This document shows positions 8,381 through 20,500 of a stretch of 64,000 nucleotides of DNA, piece after piece (within the stretch, counting starts at the first letter, position 1; each line of letters opens with the position of its first letter). The notes under the pieces were generated by a model. It was not told the DNA's origin, searched no databases, and worked only from the letters and a program-made list of their open reading frames with translations. The position numbers and the translations under genes were made by a program. The DNA comes from Negativicutes bacterium. Lineage in GTDB: Bacteria > Bacillota_C > Negativicutes > Sporomusales_B > JARLHX01. The stretch is taken from contig JARLHY010000127.1 of NCBI GenBank assembly GCA_031292015.1, positions 7,022 to 71,021 on the forward strand. The letters run 5' to 3'.

Positions 8381-8920
8381 TCATATTGATTGCAGCAAGC
8401 GATCCATGAACTCAATTTCGCTTTTGACCCACCCGAAAGGGTGCCTGTAAAACGCCTGCAGATGCACAGGAACAGGCGAATTTTCTCTGCTTTCGTTATC
8501 GAATGCCAGCAAAATCCTTTTCGCCGTTTCCGCCAGAACGATCTTTCTCTGCCTGAGCGCCGTCGCGACTTCTTCCGCCGCCACCAGCGAAGAGGCGGCA
8601 AGAGCCGCATCGAACCTGTGGTCCCTCTCCCGGCAGGACGACAAAGCCGCTATGATCTCCTGCTTCAACAGTTCTTTTCCGGCAGCGGTAAGGATAAATT
8701 TCCGAAGCATAAAATCGGTTTCCTGTTTTTCGTCGCCGCCGGGAGCGATCAGTCCATGTTCACTCAATCTGCCCAGCGCGGCGCCGATTGCGGCAGTTTT
8801 AGCCTTGATCCACTCGCTGTAGGGAAATTCCTTCACCATCCGGGCAATTTCCCTGCCGGAAGCGCCGCCCCGGTCCCCGATAATCTGCAAGAGGGTAAAA
8901 TCTATCGTAGTCAGCTTCAT
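8381..8920 (-). CDS. PadR-family regulator, divergent paralogue
   Basis: A 179-residue PadR-like protein aligned along its length with the other two (MKLTTIDFTLLQ start, CRERDHRFDAALAAS middle, HLQAFYRHPF and KSEIEFMDRLL end), but more divergent in the recognition region: the GYKEWADIGTTSIYV segment is changed to PYSEWIKAKTAAIGA. It therefore probably recognises a different operator. An inverted repeat at 9111-9131 lies 190 bases upstream, between this gene and the receptor gene terminator. It is a single-gene unit ended by the hairpin at 8286-8320. Confidence 0.85.
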   Translation of the reverse strand: MKLTTIDFTLLQIIGDRGGASGREIARMVKEFPYSEWIKAKTAAIGAALGRLSEHGLIAPGGDEKQETDFMLRKFILTAAGKELLKQEIIAALSSCRERDHRFDAALAASSLVAAEEVATALRQRKIVLAETAKRILLAFDNESRENSPVPVHLQAFYRHPFGWVKSEIEFMDRLLQSI

Positions 8921-9110
8921 GTCTATCCTTCTTTCATGATTCTGCTTCCGGTGAAGGATACGGAATCATCGAACCCTGCTCACTTTCCTGTCCGGAAATC
9001 ATTCAACCGCACATGCTGAATGATCCCCCCTCGTGTCTCCTATGCTAGTTTATGGACGTGCCGATGTCAATCCTCGCTGACCCAGGGATAGTTATTTTAA
9101 TGCAAATTTT

Positions 9111-9131
9111 ACATAAATTTGAAATTTATGT
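9111..9131. promoter_or_regulatory. Perfect inverted repeat, possible operator
   Basis: ACATAAATTT, one G, AAATTTATGT: a perfect 10-bp inverted repeat with ACAT/ATGT ends, the ends found in many PadR operators. It is in the spacer between the receptor gene and the divergent PadR gene. Confidence 0.45.
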
Positions 9132-9155
9132 CGAAATGGTTGTTTTTTTGCCGCG

Positions 9156-9198
9156 AAAAAAGGGGTCGCCGCCCGGGGCAATGGTCCTCCCCGGCGGC
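9156..9198 (-). terminator. Terminator after the TonB-dependent receptor
   Basis: On the minus strand GCCGCCGGGGAG pairs with the CCCCGGGCGGC segment and is followed by GACCCC and six T. It marks the likely 3' end of the long TonB/two-partner-secretion operon. Confidence 0.7.
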
Positions 9199-9222
9199 AT
9201 TCACTCATGGTATCGTTTCGTA

Positions 9223-11367
9223 TTATTTGAATTTCCAAACCTCGCCAAATTCGGTATAACGGCCGGGGGCGATAAGGTAGGCCCCCGCATAATACTTCTC
9301 GTCCGTCAGGTTGCTGAGCTTTACGTATACTTCCCGGCCTTTCGTTTTTTCCTTGCTCAGCTTGAAGTCGACAGTATGGTGTGCCGGCAGCAGGATGCTC
9401 TGATACAGTCCAGCCGTGTTTGGCTGTCCGGCTCCGCCCCCATTACCGGTTTCGGCGCTGTTGGAGAAGGCGCTGCTAGTCGCTCCCACATAGCTGATTG
9501 ACAGATACGCGCTGGTGCCGCTTTTTCCCGCGTAATTCAGTCCATAAGTAAACTTTTGCTGCGGGACGTCATTCACCTGTTGTCCTGTTGCAGGATCGGT
9601 CGCGTGGGTACGGGTGTACTGAAAAAAGGCCTTCGTGCCAGGACCGAGCTTTTGGCTGATGTCGGTCTCATAGCCCGTCATTTGCACCGCTGGCAGGCTA
9701 TAATACAGAATTTCACCATTGATAAACCCGCTTTGGATCATGTTGGCGATATGCTTCCTGAACAAGGTGACGTCAACGCTCAGCCCCGCTGCGTTCGTAT
9801 AGGCCACCCCCACCTCCCGGTTGATCGTTTCTTCCGGTTTGAGCATCGGTATAGCCAGGTCCGGATAGGTGCCCGCGACCGTCTTAAAATAATTGTAATT
9901 GGCGATTCCCGTCATTTCCTGGGGCTGGGGATAGCGGAAACTTTTGCCGACGGCGGCGTGCAGCGCGGTGGTGTCGCTCAGCGCATAGTTCAGGCTGGCC
10001 ACCGGATCGCTGGCCTTATAGGAACCAGTCATCGTATACCCGGTCGACGCGGCTCCTATACTGGGATCTGCCTGCATAGCATTATTGGCATTTTGCATAA
10101 CATCCTTGATTTCGTTGTACCGGTAACCCAACCTGGTGGTCAGGTGGCCGACTTTGATCTCATCCTGCGCATAATAGCCGTTACTGGTGTAACTATACGC
10201 AGCCTTTGACCAGAGGGCGATCGGCAGTGAGCTATCCCAGTCGGAGATAATCTCGGTATAAGTTCTCAGCTCGCGGTTGTAACCCCAGGTGAAGGTATTC
10301 ACCGGACTCAGCTTGATGACATTCTGAAGCTGGATGCCGCGCACCTTGCCATCCGTACTTTGGCCGCTTTTATCCTCCGTCGGATTGGTCGAGTTCGCAT
10401 ACTTGGCGAACATCGTACTTTGTTCCTGCGATTGATACATGGTTAGGCTCAGGTTATTGTTGGCGTTGAATTTGTGGTTGAACACAAAACCGGTCTGGCT
10501 GTTGACAACCGGGTCATAGCGCACATCGAAAGCACCTGACCAAACATCAAATGACCGATACAAACTGGCCGAGCTGGAAGAGCCGCCGGCGCCGCCGGGA
10601 TTGACGATCAGCAGGCCGTTGGCGTCATAGCGGTTGGGGACCTCTTCCCTTTTCTCGGAGTAGGAACCAAATATGCTTACAGACGTATTGGCGTCCAGAT
10701 CGTAGCCAATTTTGCCACTGTAGGATAATTCCTTCTTTTTGGCATTGTCGGTATATCCATCTGTCATTGATTGTTTGGCGCTAAAGAAAAAATTGGCGTT
10801 CTTGGTGCTGCCGCCGAAGGAAGCGGACTGAGTCTGCGTATTCCAGCTGCCGATCGAAGCGGATATCGTTCCGCTGTTTTGACTGCCCTTTTTGGTGGTA
10901 ATGTAGATCACACCGCCGGCGGCGTCCGAGCCGTACTGGACGGGAACGGCGCCTTTGATGACCTCAATTTTTTCGATGCTGTCCGCCGGAATACTGCTCA
11001 AATCCACTACCCCGTTACCCACCGGGCTGAGCGGCACCCCGTCGACGAAGACCTTGGTGTTGTTGGCGTCGCTGCCGCGAATAGCCACCGTGGCTTTGCC
11101 TGATGTATTGTTGCCGCTGACCGTTAAACCGGTTACGTTTTTCAGCACATCGGACGCGTTTTGCGCCCCCTGGGCCTTGATGTCATCGGCGGTGACGGTG
11201 GTGGTCTGTACCGACTGGCGTTCCTTCAGCTTGGTATCGGTAACTTCCACTTCTTCCACGGCGACATTGTCCGGCTCCTCGGCCATGGCCACGGACGCCC
11301 ACCAGTTCGAATAGAGCATCATGCAGCCGGCGATGATCGCCAGCCGCTTTTTTTTCGACACTTTCAC
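9223..11367 (-). CDS. TonB-dependent outer-membrane receptor
   Basis: A 714-residue outer-membrane receptor. It has a signal peptide (cut probably after VAMA, residue 29), a TonB-box-like stretch (about VEEVEVTD, 35-42), a plug domain (about 55-160, with DVLKNVTGLTV, VAIRGSDANNTKVFVDGVPL and YGSDAAGGVIYI), and a 22-strand barrel ending in an aromatic-poor WKFK. It belongs to the BtuB/siderophore receptor class; the ligand is not evident. It starts with GTG (GGAGGAAG upstream). It follows the giant adhesin gene by 152 bases and precedes a strong terminator, so it is probably the last gene of the same operon, powered by the TonB-ExbB-ExbD set encoded upstream. Confidence 0.92.
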   Translation of the reverse strand: MKVSKKKRLAIIAGCMMLYSNWWASVAMAEEPDNVAVEEVEVTDTKLKERQSVQTTTVTADDIKAQGAQNASDVLKNVTGLTVSGNNTSGKATVAIRGSDANNTKVFVDGVPLSPVGNGVVDLSSIPADSIEKIEVIKGAVPVQYGSDAAGGVIYITTKKGSQNSGTISASIGSWNTQTQSASFGGSTKNANFFFSAKQSMTDGYTDNAKKKELSYSGKIGYDLDANTSVSIFGSYSEKREEVPNRYDANGLLIVNPGGAGGSSSSASLYRSFDVWSGAFDVRYDPVVNSQTGFVFNHKFNANNNLSLTMYQSQEQSTMFAKYANSTNPTEDKSGQSTDGKVRGIQLQNVIKLSPVNTFTWGYNRELRTYTEIISDWDSSLPIALWSKAAYSYTSNGYYAQDEIKVGHLTTRLGYRYNEIKDVMQNANNAMQADPSIGAASTGYTMTGSYKASDPVASLNYALSDTTALHAAVGKSFRYPQPQEMTGIANYNYFKTVAGTYPDLAIPMLKPEETINREVGVAYTNAAGLSVDVTLFRKHIANMIQSGFINGEILYYSLPAVQMTGYETDISQKLGPGTKAFFQYTRTHATDPATGQQVNDVPQQKFTYGLNYAGKSGTSAYLSISYVGATSSAFSNSAETGNGGGAGQPNTAGLYQSILLPAHHTVDFKLSKEKTKGREVYVKLSNLTDEKYYAGAYLIAPGRYTEFGEVWKFK

Positions 11368-11519
11368 GGCATCGCTTCCTCCTTGCCTTGCTACTCAAAA
11401 TAGATTGATAACTAAAATCGTCCCTCCAGCCGGCCCGGCCGCCGGCACCCGCGAAAAGCCGGACCGCTGTCGCAGCCTTCGTAGGAGCCGTATTCCGGCC
11501 GGGCGAGCATCCGCCCGTC

Positions 11520-14500
11520 TTAGTTGGAGCTTATCGCGTCAGCCGGCAGGTTCACGCCCTTGCCGACCACGGTCAGAAGCGGCGATCCTTGCTCGCTAAA
11601 GTCTGTCGCCCCGGCGGTGAAAACCGCCGACGGCCAGCGGGCGCCGCCGGCCTGAGCCGATCCCCCGGCCTGCTGACGCATCGTCTGCGCCGAGGTCAGC
11701 GGCTGGGCAAGCGGATTGGCGGCAGTGTAGATAAAGCCGCTGCCGCTGTCCGGCACCGCGTCGCCGTAGCTTGTGCCCCACAGCACGAAATCGCTCGCCA
11801 GACCGCCTCTGGTGTCATAGCTCAGTTCGCCGCTTTCATTGACCGCGTTGAGCACTCTGATCCGGTCCGGAGTATCGTTCGCCGAGTGTCTGGTATAGAA
11901 CGTGTAGGCGTCAGCCGAATAAATCTTCTGCTGGGTCGCGTACACCAGGTAGCGCCCGCCGGCCTCAATGGCCCGGGGTCCGAAAAAGTTGATGAACTCG
12001 CCGCCGCAGACGACGGTGACATTTCCGCCGGCGACGATTCGCGGAGTGTAGTCGTAGTAGCCGACGGTGGTACCGCTGCTAGAGTTGGCACCGCTGTAGG
12101 CCTGAGCGTCGTCGATAGTCAGGTTGCCGGAAACTTTGATGGTGATGTCGCCGCCGGCGAAAATGGTCCGGGCCGTGCCATTGCCATAATTGTTGACAGC
12201 CATTTCGGCGCTGGAAGTACCATTCAGCGTGTTGTCCAGCGTGATCGAACCGGTCGCCGCTATGGCGCCGGAGCTGCCCCCCCAAGCAAGCCCTGTCGCC
12301 ACCAGATTGCCTTGTACGGTGAGATCCCGGTCTGGTGAATTTACTCCGCTGTATCCCGCGGGATAGCCGGCGGGAACGGCGACAGTGTAAATCAGGTCGC
12401 CGGACGCGATGGCTCTTGCAGGCGTGGCAACATTCGCAATGGAAGTATCACTAATAGTCGGAGCAGTCACCGTATTAAACCCGGTGCCGCCGCTCCAGAA
12501 ATACAACGTATCCTTGTACAGATCATAGGAGGAACTGACCGAGCAATAGATGGAGTTGGCCCTGAAGTCAGGATTGCCCGCCACAGCCAGGATCAGACTG
12601 GGTCCGCCGACAGTGCCCTGGGATGTTGCCGACAAAAGATCGGGAACGAGGATGTAATAGTCGCCGGCCGCGTCGTAAGTGACCCCGGTGAATGTCTTAC
12701 TGGTGCCGAACGCTTCCACCGTCAGGCCGTAGCCGCCGTTCACCACGGTTCCGTCTATTGCGTCCGTGGGTGTAAAGCTGTACTGCCAGCGGAGGTAGGG
12801 GAAAGCCTTACCGTCGAGCGCTCCCCAGGTTCCGGTCAGATCCCAGCCAGCGTAGTTGGCGGCTGACTTCATCCCCGCCGAAGTCAGTCCCTGGACATTG
12901 GTGCTTGTTCCCAGGTCGGAGCCGATTCCGCTTGTCTGCCCTGCAGCGTCGGTATTCCAAATGGCGTTCGTTACGGTACCGCTGGTCGCGTTGGTCCCGA
13001 TCAGGCCGCCGGCATTGCTGTTCGTACCGCTGCTGCTCACCGCGCTGACGCTGTAGGAGGTGCCGAGGCTGCCCAGATTGTTGCCCACAAGACCGCCGAC
13101 ATTGCTGGTGGCGCCGCTGCTGTTCACCCCGGCGAATGCGAAGGAATCGATGATGCTGCCGCCGGCGTCGTTTTGTCCCGCCAGGCCCCCAGCATTACTG
13201 TTCGCACCGCTGCTGCTCACCGCGCTGACGCTGTAGGAGGTTTTGATTGTTCCGGCGTTTTCCCCCGCCAGGCCGCCAACGTTGCTGCCGCTGCCGCCGG
13301 CCGTCACCGCTCCGGTATTGTAGGAGGTCGCGACCGTGCCGGCATTATAGCCGGCCAGGCCGCCGACATCGCTGCTTCCGGCGCCGTCAGCCGTCACCGC
13401 TCCGGTATTGTAGGAGGTCGCTATGCTGCCGCCGCTGGCGTTTTTCCCTGTCAGGCCGCCGGCGTAGCTATAGACGGCGCCGACGTTCGCGACCTTGACC
13501 ACGCCGGTATTGTAGGAGCTGGCGATGCTGCCGCTGTTTTGTCCCGCCAGGCCCCCGGCGTAGCTGCCGTCGCCGCTGGCCGTCACCGCGCCGCTATTGT
13601 AGGAGCTGGCGATGCTGCCGCTGTTTTGTCCCGCCAGGCCCCCGGCATAGCTGCCGCTGCCGCTGGCCGTCACCACGGCTTTGGAGTAGGAGCTGGCGAT
13701 GCTGCCGCTCGTTTGTCCCGCCAGACCGCCTGCATAGCTGCTAGCGCCACTGGCTGTCACCGCGCTGCCGCTGTCGGCGTAGCTGTTGGTGATGGCGGCC
13801 TTGTTCAGCCCCACCAGGCCGCCGGCGATGCTGCCGGCGTTATTGGCGGTGACGGTGACAGTGGCTTTGGAGTAGGATCCGTCGATGCCGCCGCTGTCGC
13901 TTTCCCCCACCAGGCCGCCCAGCACCGCGTTGTCGCCGTTGCCGACCACCGCCCCGGTGAAGTAGGAACCGCTGATGGCGGTGGTGGCGCTGCTGCTGTT
14001 CAGCCCCGCCAGGCCGCCGGCGATGGCGCCCGTCCCGCTGGCCGTCACCGTGGCGGCGGAGTAGGAAGCGCTGATGACGCCAGCGTTTTGCCCCGCCAGG
14101 CCGCCCGCGTGGCCGGCGTTGCCGCTGGCCATCACCGTGCCTGTGGTGTAGCTGTTGGCGATGGTGCCGCTGCTATATCCGGCCAGACCGCCGACATAGC
14201 CTCCGGCATAGCTGCCGCTCACATTGCCGGACAGCGAGACATTGGCAATCGTGCCGCCGCCGTTGTAGCCCACCAGGCCGCCGACATACTGATTGCTGGC
14301 CCCGCCGACCACCGTCACCCCGGTCAGGTTGACATTGCTGATCTTCGCGCCGGCGCCGGTGTAGCCGAACAGGCCGATACTGGCCTGCGTGGAGTTTTCA
14401 ATATCCAGTCCGCTGATGGTATAACCGTTGCCGATCAGGGTGCCGGTAAAGGCGCTGCTGCTGGTGCCGATCGGCGTCCAGTTGTCGCCGGTCAGATCGA

Positions 14501-17500
14501 TATTAGCCAGGAGAAGATAGGTGGCGCCAAGGTTGCTGCTGATGTTCTCCAGTTGGGCGGCATTCAGGATCAGGTAGCCGCTCGTGGTGGACCAGACCAG
14601 AATAGGCTGACCGCCGGACATCATCCAGGTATTGGTAAAGTCCCAATTGGCGTAGGCCGTATTGGTCTTGTCGCCCAGTTGGGTGCTGTCCAGTCCGGTC
14701 GCTCCGGTCGTGGTGCCGCTGCCGATCCCCGGCAGACTCGCGGCAACAGTGATGTTCCAGACCGAATCAGTCACCGTGCCGTTATTGGCCCCCACCAGGG
14801 CCCCCGCCGCGGCCCCGGTCACGCTGCCGGCGCCGCTGTAGGAAGTTTTGATGGTGCCGGTGTTGAGACCCACCAGGCCCCCCACCGTATCGGCTGAGCC
14901 GGTGCCGCTCACCGTGCCACCTAAATAAGAGCTGTCGGTAACGGTCCCGGTGTTGGTCCCCGCCAGGCCGCCCACCGCGCCGCTGCCGGTCACTGTGCTG
15001 TCGGTGAAGGAAGTCTGCACCGTGCCGGCGTTGGTGCCCACCAGGCCGCCCACCGACCCGGCGCCGCTCACCGTGTCGATGGCGTAGGTGTTGTAGACGG
15101 TGCTGCCGGCGGCATTATAGCCTACCAGGCCACCGACATTGCTGGCCGCACCGCCGCTGACGCTGGCGGTGGTCAAGCCGATGTCGTGGATGGTCGCGCC
15201 CGAGCCGGTATAGCCGAATAGGCCGGCGACATCCCCCGTCGCGCCGGTGATCGTCAGCCCGTTGATTTGATAGTCGTTGCCGTTAAACGTGCCTGTAAAG
15301 GGAGTCGTCGAGCTGCCGACAGCCGCGAAGCCGACCAGTGGCGCCATATTGTAGCCGGTCATATCGATGTTGCCGGCTAAAGAGTAGGTCGCCCCCAGGT
15401 TCATGGCCATCAGTTGGAGCTGATGGGCGTTGGTGACGGTGTTGCTGTATTCCGACCGCAGGAAAGGATAGGTATAGCCGTCGATCATATACCAGGTGTT
15501 GGTGAAATCCAAGCCGGTGTAACTGGACTGCGTCACCATCTGCGCTGTTGTCAGGCCGGTGACATTGGCGAGGGTGCCGAGGCTGGAGCCGACGCCGGTG
15601 GCTCCGGCTGCATCGGTGTTCCAATAGGCGTTGGCGACCGTTCTGCTGGCTGCAACGTTACCCGCCAGGCCGCCCACATGGTTGGTGTTGCTGCCCGCGC
15701 CGGTCGTCACCTTTATCGCGCCGGCGCTGTAGGCGCCGGAAACATTGGCGGAGACATTGCCAATCAAGCCGCCCACATAGTTGGTGAACGTGCCGCCGGT
15801 GCTGCCGGACAAGTCCAGCGTCGCCGCCCCCGTACTGTAGGAGTTGGCGGTGGAGCCGGTGCTGGTGATGGAGTCGTAGCCCATCAAGCCGCCCACATAG
15901 TTGTTATAGATGCCGGCGCTGCCGGTCACGTTCAGCGTCGCCGTCCCGGTGCTGTAGTTGCCGGTAGTGGAGCCAGTGGTGCCGGTATTGTAGCCCATCA
16001 AGCCGCCCACATAATTGTTAAAGGTACCGGCGCTGCTGTTCAGCGTGACCTTCACCGCCCCGCTGCTGTAGTTGCCGGTAGTGGAGCCGGTGGTTCCGGC
16101 ACTGTACCCTTCAAACCCGCCCACATAGAGAGCGTTAGCGGTGCTGGTGCTGCCGCTGGTGATGGTTGCGGTTACAGCGCCTGTATTGTAAGAATTGGAA
16201 GTGACGGCTCTGTATCCCTGGCCGGCCAAGCCGCCTTCATACACGCTGAAGCCGCTGGTGGTCGCCGGTATATTCGCGGTTACCGTTACTGCTCCCGTGT
16301 TGTAGGAATTGGCAATAGAGGTGGCGATATAGCCCCCCAGGCCCCCGATTTGGTACGCGCCGCAACCTGTGAAAATTCCTGTAACCGCCCCGGTATTGTG
16401 GGACTGGCTGACGGCAGCGGATTTTCCCGCCAGACCGCCGACATAACTGCTGTTGGAACTGGTATCCGTCACCACCCCGCTGTTGGAGGAGCCGGTAATG
16501 ATGCCGAGGATCTGACCGCCCACGCCGCCGACGTAGTTGGTCCCGATGCCGCTATAGCTGATCGCGCCGCTGTTGCTGGAATTGATGATATTTCCGTTAG
16601 TAACGACATAGCCTGCCACGCCGCCGACATTGCTGGTCGAGGTACTGGCGGTGGTGTTGCCGGCCGTTACCGTCGCGGCGTTGCGGGAGCCGGTGACGGA
16701 GACCGAAGCGTCCCCTACATATCCGACCAGGCCGCCGATATAGCTGGCGCTGGTGCTGGCGTTGGTGTTGGTGCCGACTACCGTCGCGGCGGCGGTGGTG
16801 TAGGAGTTAACGATGCCGTAGCCGAAGGAGTCACCGCCCACCAGGCCACCGGCAGCGCTGCCGCCGACGTTGTCCGTCACCGCCCCGCCAAAATAGCTGT
16901 TGCTGACGGTGTCGAGGTTGACACCCACCAGGCCGCCGATGCCACCGCTGTTCGCGATGGCCATGCTGCCGATGAATACGCCGTTGTTGCCTGTCACCGT
17001 GGCGGTGGAATAGGAGTTGTCGATGCCGCCGTAGGTGTTTTTCCCCACCAGGCCGCCGAGTGCGACGGTATTGCTGCCGAACGCAGTGTCGGTCACCGTG
17101 CCGGTAGAAGAGGAATTGCTGATGGCGATGAATTGGGCGCTGCTGTCGGTCCCCACCAGTCCGCCGGCCTGGGTGCCGGTGGCGGTGGCCGTCACGTCGG
17201 CGGCGGAGCTGCTGCCTGTGATGAGGCCGGCGCTGCCGGTGTTGTAGCCCACCAGCCCGCCCACCGAAGCGGTGATGCTGGCGGAGCCGCCGCCGCTGAC
17301 GCTGCCGGCAACCGAATCATTGCTGAAAACGGTGTTGTTGGCGTAGCCCGCCAGGCCGCCGACATACTGGTTGGTGCCGGCCGTGCCGGTGATATTGACC
17401 CCGCTCAGGCTAAGGCCGCTGATCGCTGCGCCGTTGGTATAGCCGAACAGACCGATGGCCGGCAGGCTCGAGCCGGAGATCGTCAGGCCGCTGATGGTGT

Positions 17501-20500
17501 GGCTGTCGCCGTAAAGAATGCCGGAAAAGACGCTGGTGGATGACGTGCCCAGCGGCGCCCAGGTGCCGGTCAGAGCGAGGTCGTTGCCGAGGAAGTAGGT
17601 CCCGGCCAGGTTGGTGCCGATGCTCAGCAAATCGTTGACGGTGGTGATGACCAGGCCGGTGTTGTTGCCCCAGCGCAGCAGCAGTTGGCCGCCGTCGCTG
17701 ACCCGCCAGGTATTGGTCAAATCCCAACCGGCGGTTGTCGCCTGAGTGGCAATATTGGCGCCTGACAGCGAGTTAGTAACCGTGCCGCCGCCGGTCCCCA
17801 CCAGGGCTGCCACATTGCCGCTGCCGCTCACCGTGCCGGAGCTGTAGGAAGTGGTGATGGCGCCGCTGTTTTTGCCTGCCAGACCGCCGACGTTATCGGC
17901 CGTTCCGGTGCCGCGCGCCGTGCCGAGCAGCGAGAAATAGCTGGTTGTGATGCTGCCGGTGGCGGCGTTGTAGCCGGCCAGTCCGCCGACATTACCGCTG
18001 CCGCTGACAGCGGCCAGGGCGAAGGAGGTCGTGATGCCGCCGGCGTTGTAACCGGCGATGCCGCCGGTGTCGGCCCCGGCCGCGCTATCGCTCACACTGC
18101 CGCCAAGGACATAGGTGTTAGCGACGGTGCCGGCGTTGTAGCCCACCAGGGCGCCGACATAGCTGTTGCCTGTGCCCCCGCTGACGCTGACGTTGGTCAG
18201 GCCGACATCGTGGATGGACGAGCCCGCGCCGATGTAGCCGAACAGGCCGACATCGGCCGAGCCGATGTAATTGCTGATCGTCAGATTACGAATGGTATAG
18301 TCGTTGCCGTTGAAGCTGCCGGTAAAGGCGCTGACGCTGCTGCCGACAGGCACGAAGCCAACTGTCGGCGCCATCCTGTAGCTCGCCATGTCGAGATTGC
18401 CGGCTAGGGTGTAGCTGGCCGTCGGGTCCATCGCCATAAGCTGCAACTGGTGGGAGTTCCGGATGGTGGTGCTGTACTCCCACCGCAGGAAGGGGGTGGT
18501 GTAGCCGTCGATCATGTACCACATGCTGCCGCCGCCGGCGCCGGTGCCGCTGATGTCCCAGTCGGCGTAATTCGCCGCCTTCACCATCTGGGCCGACGTC
18601 AGGCCGGTGGCCGCGACATTGCCGCTGCCGGCGTTGGTGCCGACGGCGTAGGCTTGCCCGGATTTATCGGTGTTCCAGTAGGAGCCGGTAATGGCGGAGG
18701 TGGCCGTCAGGTACCCGGCCAAACCGCCGGTGTGGGTTGCGCCGCCGGGGTAGCCGATGCTGCCGGCGCTGTAGCTGTTGGGGATACTTATGTTCGTGCC
18801 GTAGCCCACCAGACCGCCGAGGTAAACCACTATTGAAGTAGTTGAGCCGTCGCTGGAGCTGACGGCGCTGGTGCTGTAGCTGTTGGTGATTTTGGTGCCG
18901 ACGCCGCTGGAGGAGTCATAGCCCACCAGGCCGCCGCCCCTCCAGAGTAGGCCGCTCACCGTCCCGGCGCTGTAATCCTGATCCAGGATCGAGTCGGTAG
19001 TCTGGCCCACCAGACCGCCGGCATATGTGTTTTGACCGCCCACAACAGCGGCGGTGCTGTAGCTGTCACTGATTTTGGAAGTGGTCAGGGTACCCACCAG
19101 GCCACCGGTATTGCCACCACCGTTCACGGTGCCGGTGACATAGCTGTTGTCGATGAGGCTGTTGGTGGCCGTACCGGCGATGCCGCCATCGGACGCATTG
19201 ACATCGACTAGGCCGAGGTTGCGGACAATCGCTTTAGTGATGCTGCTGAAAAGACCTGTCTTCAGGTTGCTGATGGTATGACCGTTGCCATCCAGTATGC
19301 CTTGAAAGTTCTCATATGGATTTGAATAGCTACTGCCGTTAATATCGTTGCCAAGGGCATACACGCCGATTGTCGATGCCGTTGATAGCTTCTGCAAGTC
19401 GGCGTCGTTGTTGACCAGCATGTAGGAGGTCAGGCTGCCGTTGGTGACCTTGGAACTGTACGGGCTGGTTATGGTTCCCGTCCCGGCGGTGGCCGCCGTG
19501 GTGGCTGTGCCGGTCCAGGTGGTTATGGTCGCCGCATCGGTGTAGCTGGCCGGGTTGTAGTAGATGGACACCTTGTTGCCTGTGCCGCTGCCGCCGGTCA
19601 GACTGACGGCGGCCCCCAGAGTTACCGTCCCGGTGTCGGAGCCGGTGTTGTCGGCCCGCAGCACGAGATTGCCGCCACCGGTGCCGGTGATGGTGGCATT
19701 GGTGGCGATATTGCGGTAGGCGCTCAGCGTCAGGGTGGTTGGACTCGCCCAGGTTATTGCGTCATTAACGAAAATATCGCCGTTGGTGCCTGTCGCGCCC
19801 ATGCTCGATAGGATGGTGACATTGCCCCCGGCGAGGTTTGTGTCAAGCGTAGCCGCTGTCATGTCGCCGCCCGAGGCCGCAATGGTGAAGTCGGCCGGGT
19901 CCAGCAGCCAGTTGCCGGCCGCGCCCTTGGCCGCCAGAGTGGTTACACTGGCGCTGTCGCCGACTTTAAGGCTATTGTGGCCCGAGGTCTCGACCTGGCC
20001 GCCGTTGCCGCCCACCGCGCCGCCGCGGGCGCTAATCTGTCCGTTAAACACCGTTTTGTCATCGGCCCACACCGCCACCTTGCCGCCGTTGCCTTGAACA
20101 GTGGCGTCGGCGTTGATCGTCGCTCCGGCCGCTACCGTCGTCATGGTGGCGTTCTGCTCCGATCCCTGTCCCTGGAAGTTGCCGCCGATCAGAGCCGTGC
20201 CGCCGCCGGCGTAGCCTGACACGTCGACTTTGGCCCCGTCGGTCAGGGCTACCGTCTCGCCCAGCACCTTGACGGTGCCGCCGGTCTGCCCGAAGTCTTT
20301 GCTCGAAGCGTCGAGAGTGCCGCTGTTTGTTACAACGCCGCTGGTTCCCCCGTCGAGGCGGATGACGCCGCCCGTATTGTCGATGCTGCGAGCTTGGATG
20401 ACGCCGCTGTTGTTGACCACCGTACGGGCCAGGGCGTTGGCCGCGCTGGCAGTCATGACGACCTGGCCGCCGTCGGCCTGGATAAGGTTATGGTTGGCGA

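Noticed and set aside
13200..16100. Regularly spaced short repeats that might suggest a CRISPR array
   Set aside because: The repeats keep reading frame (multiples of three) within one continuous gene, the 'spacers' encode the same protein motif, and no cas gene is present.
13173..17543. Long plus-strand open frames (574 and 709 codons) opposite the adhesin gene
   Set aside because: They mirror the repetitive Gly/Ser/Thr coding of the minus-strand adhesin, giving Ala/Gly/His-rich repeats without domains or ribosome sites.
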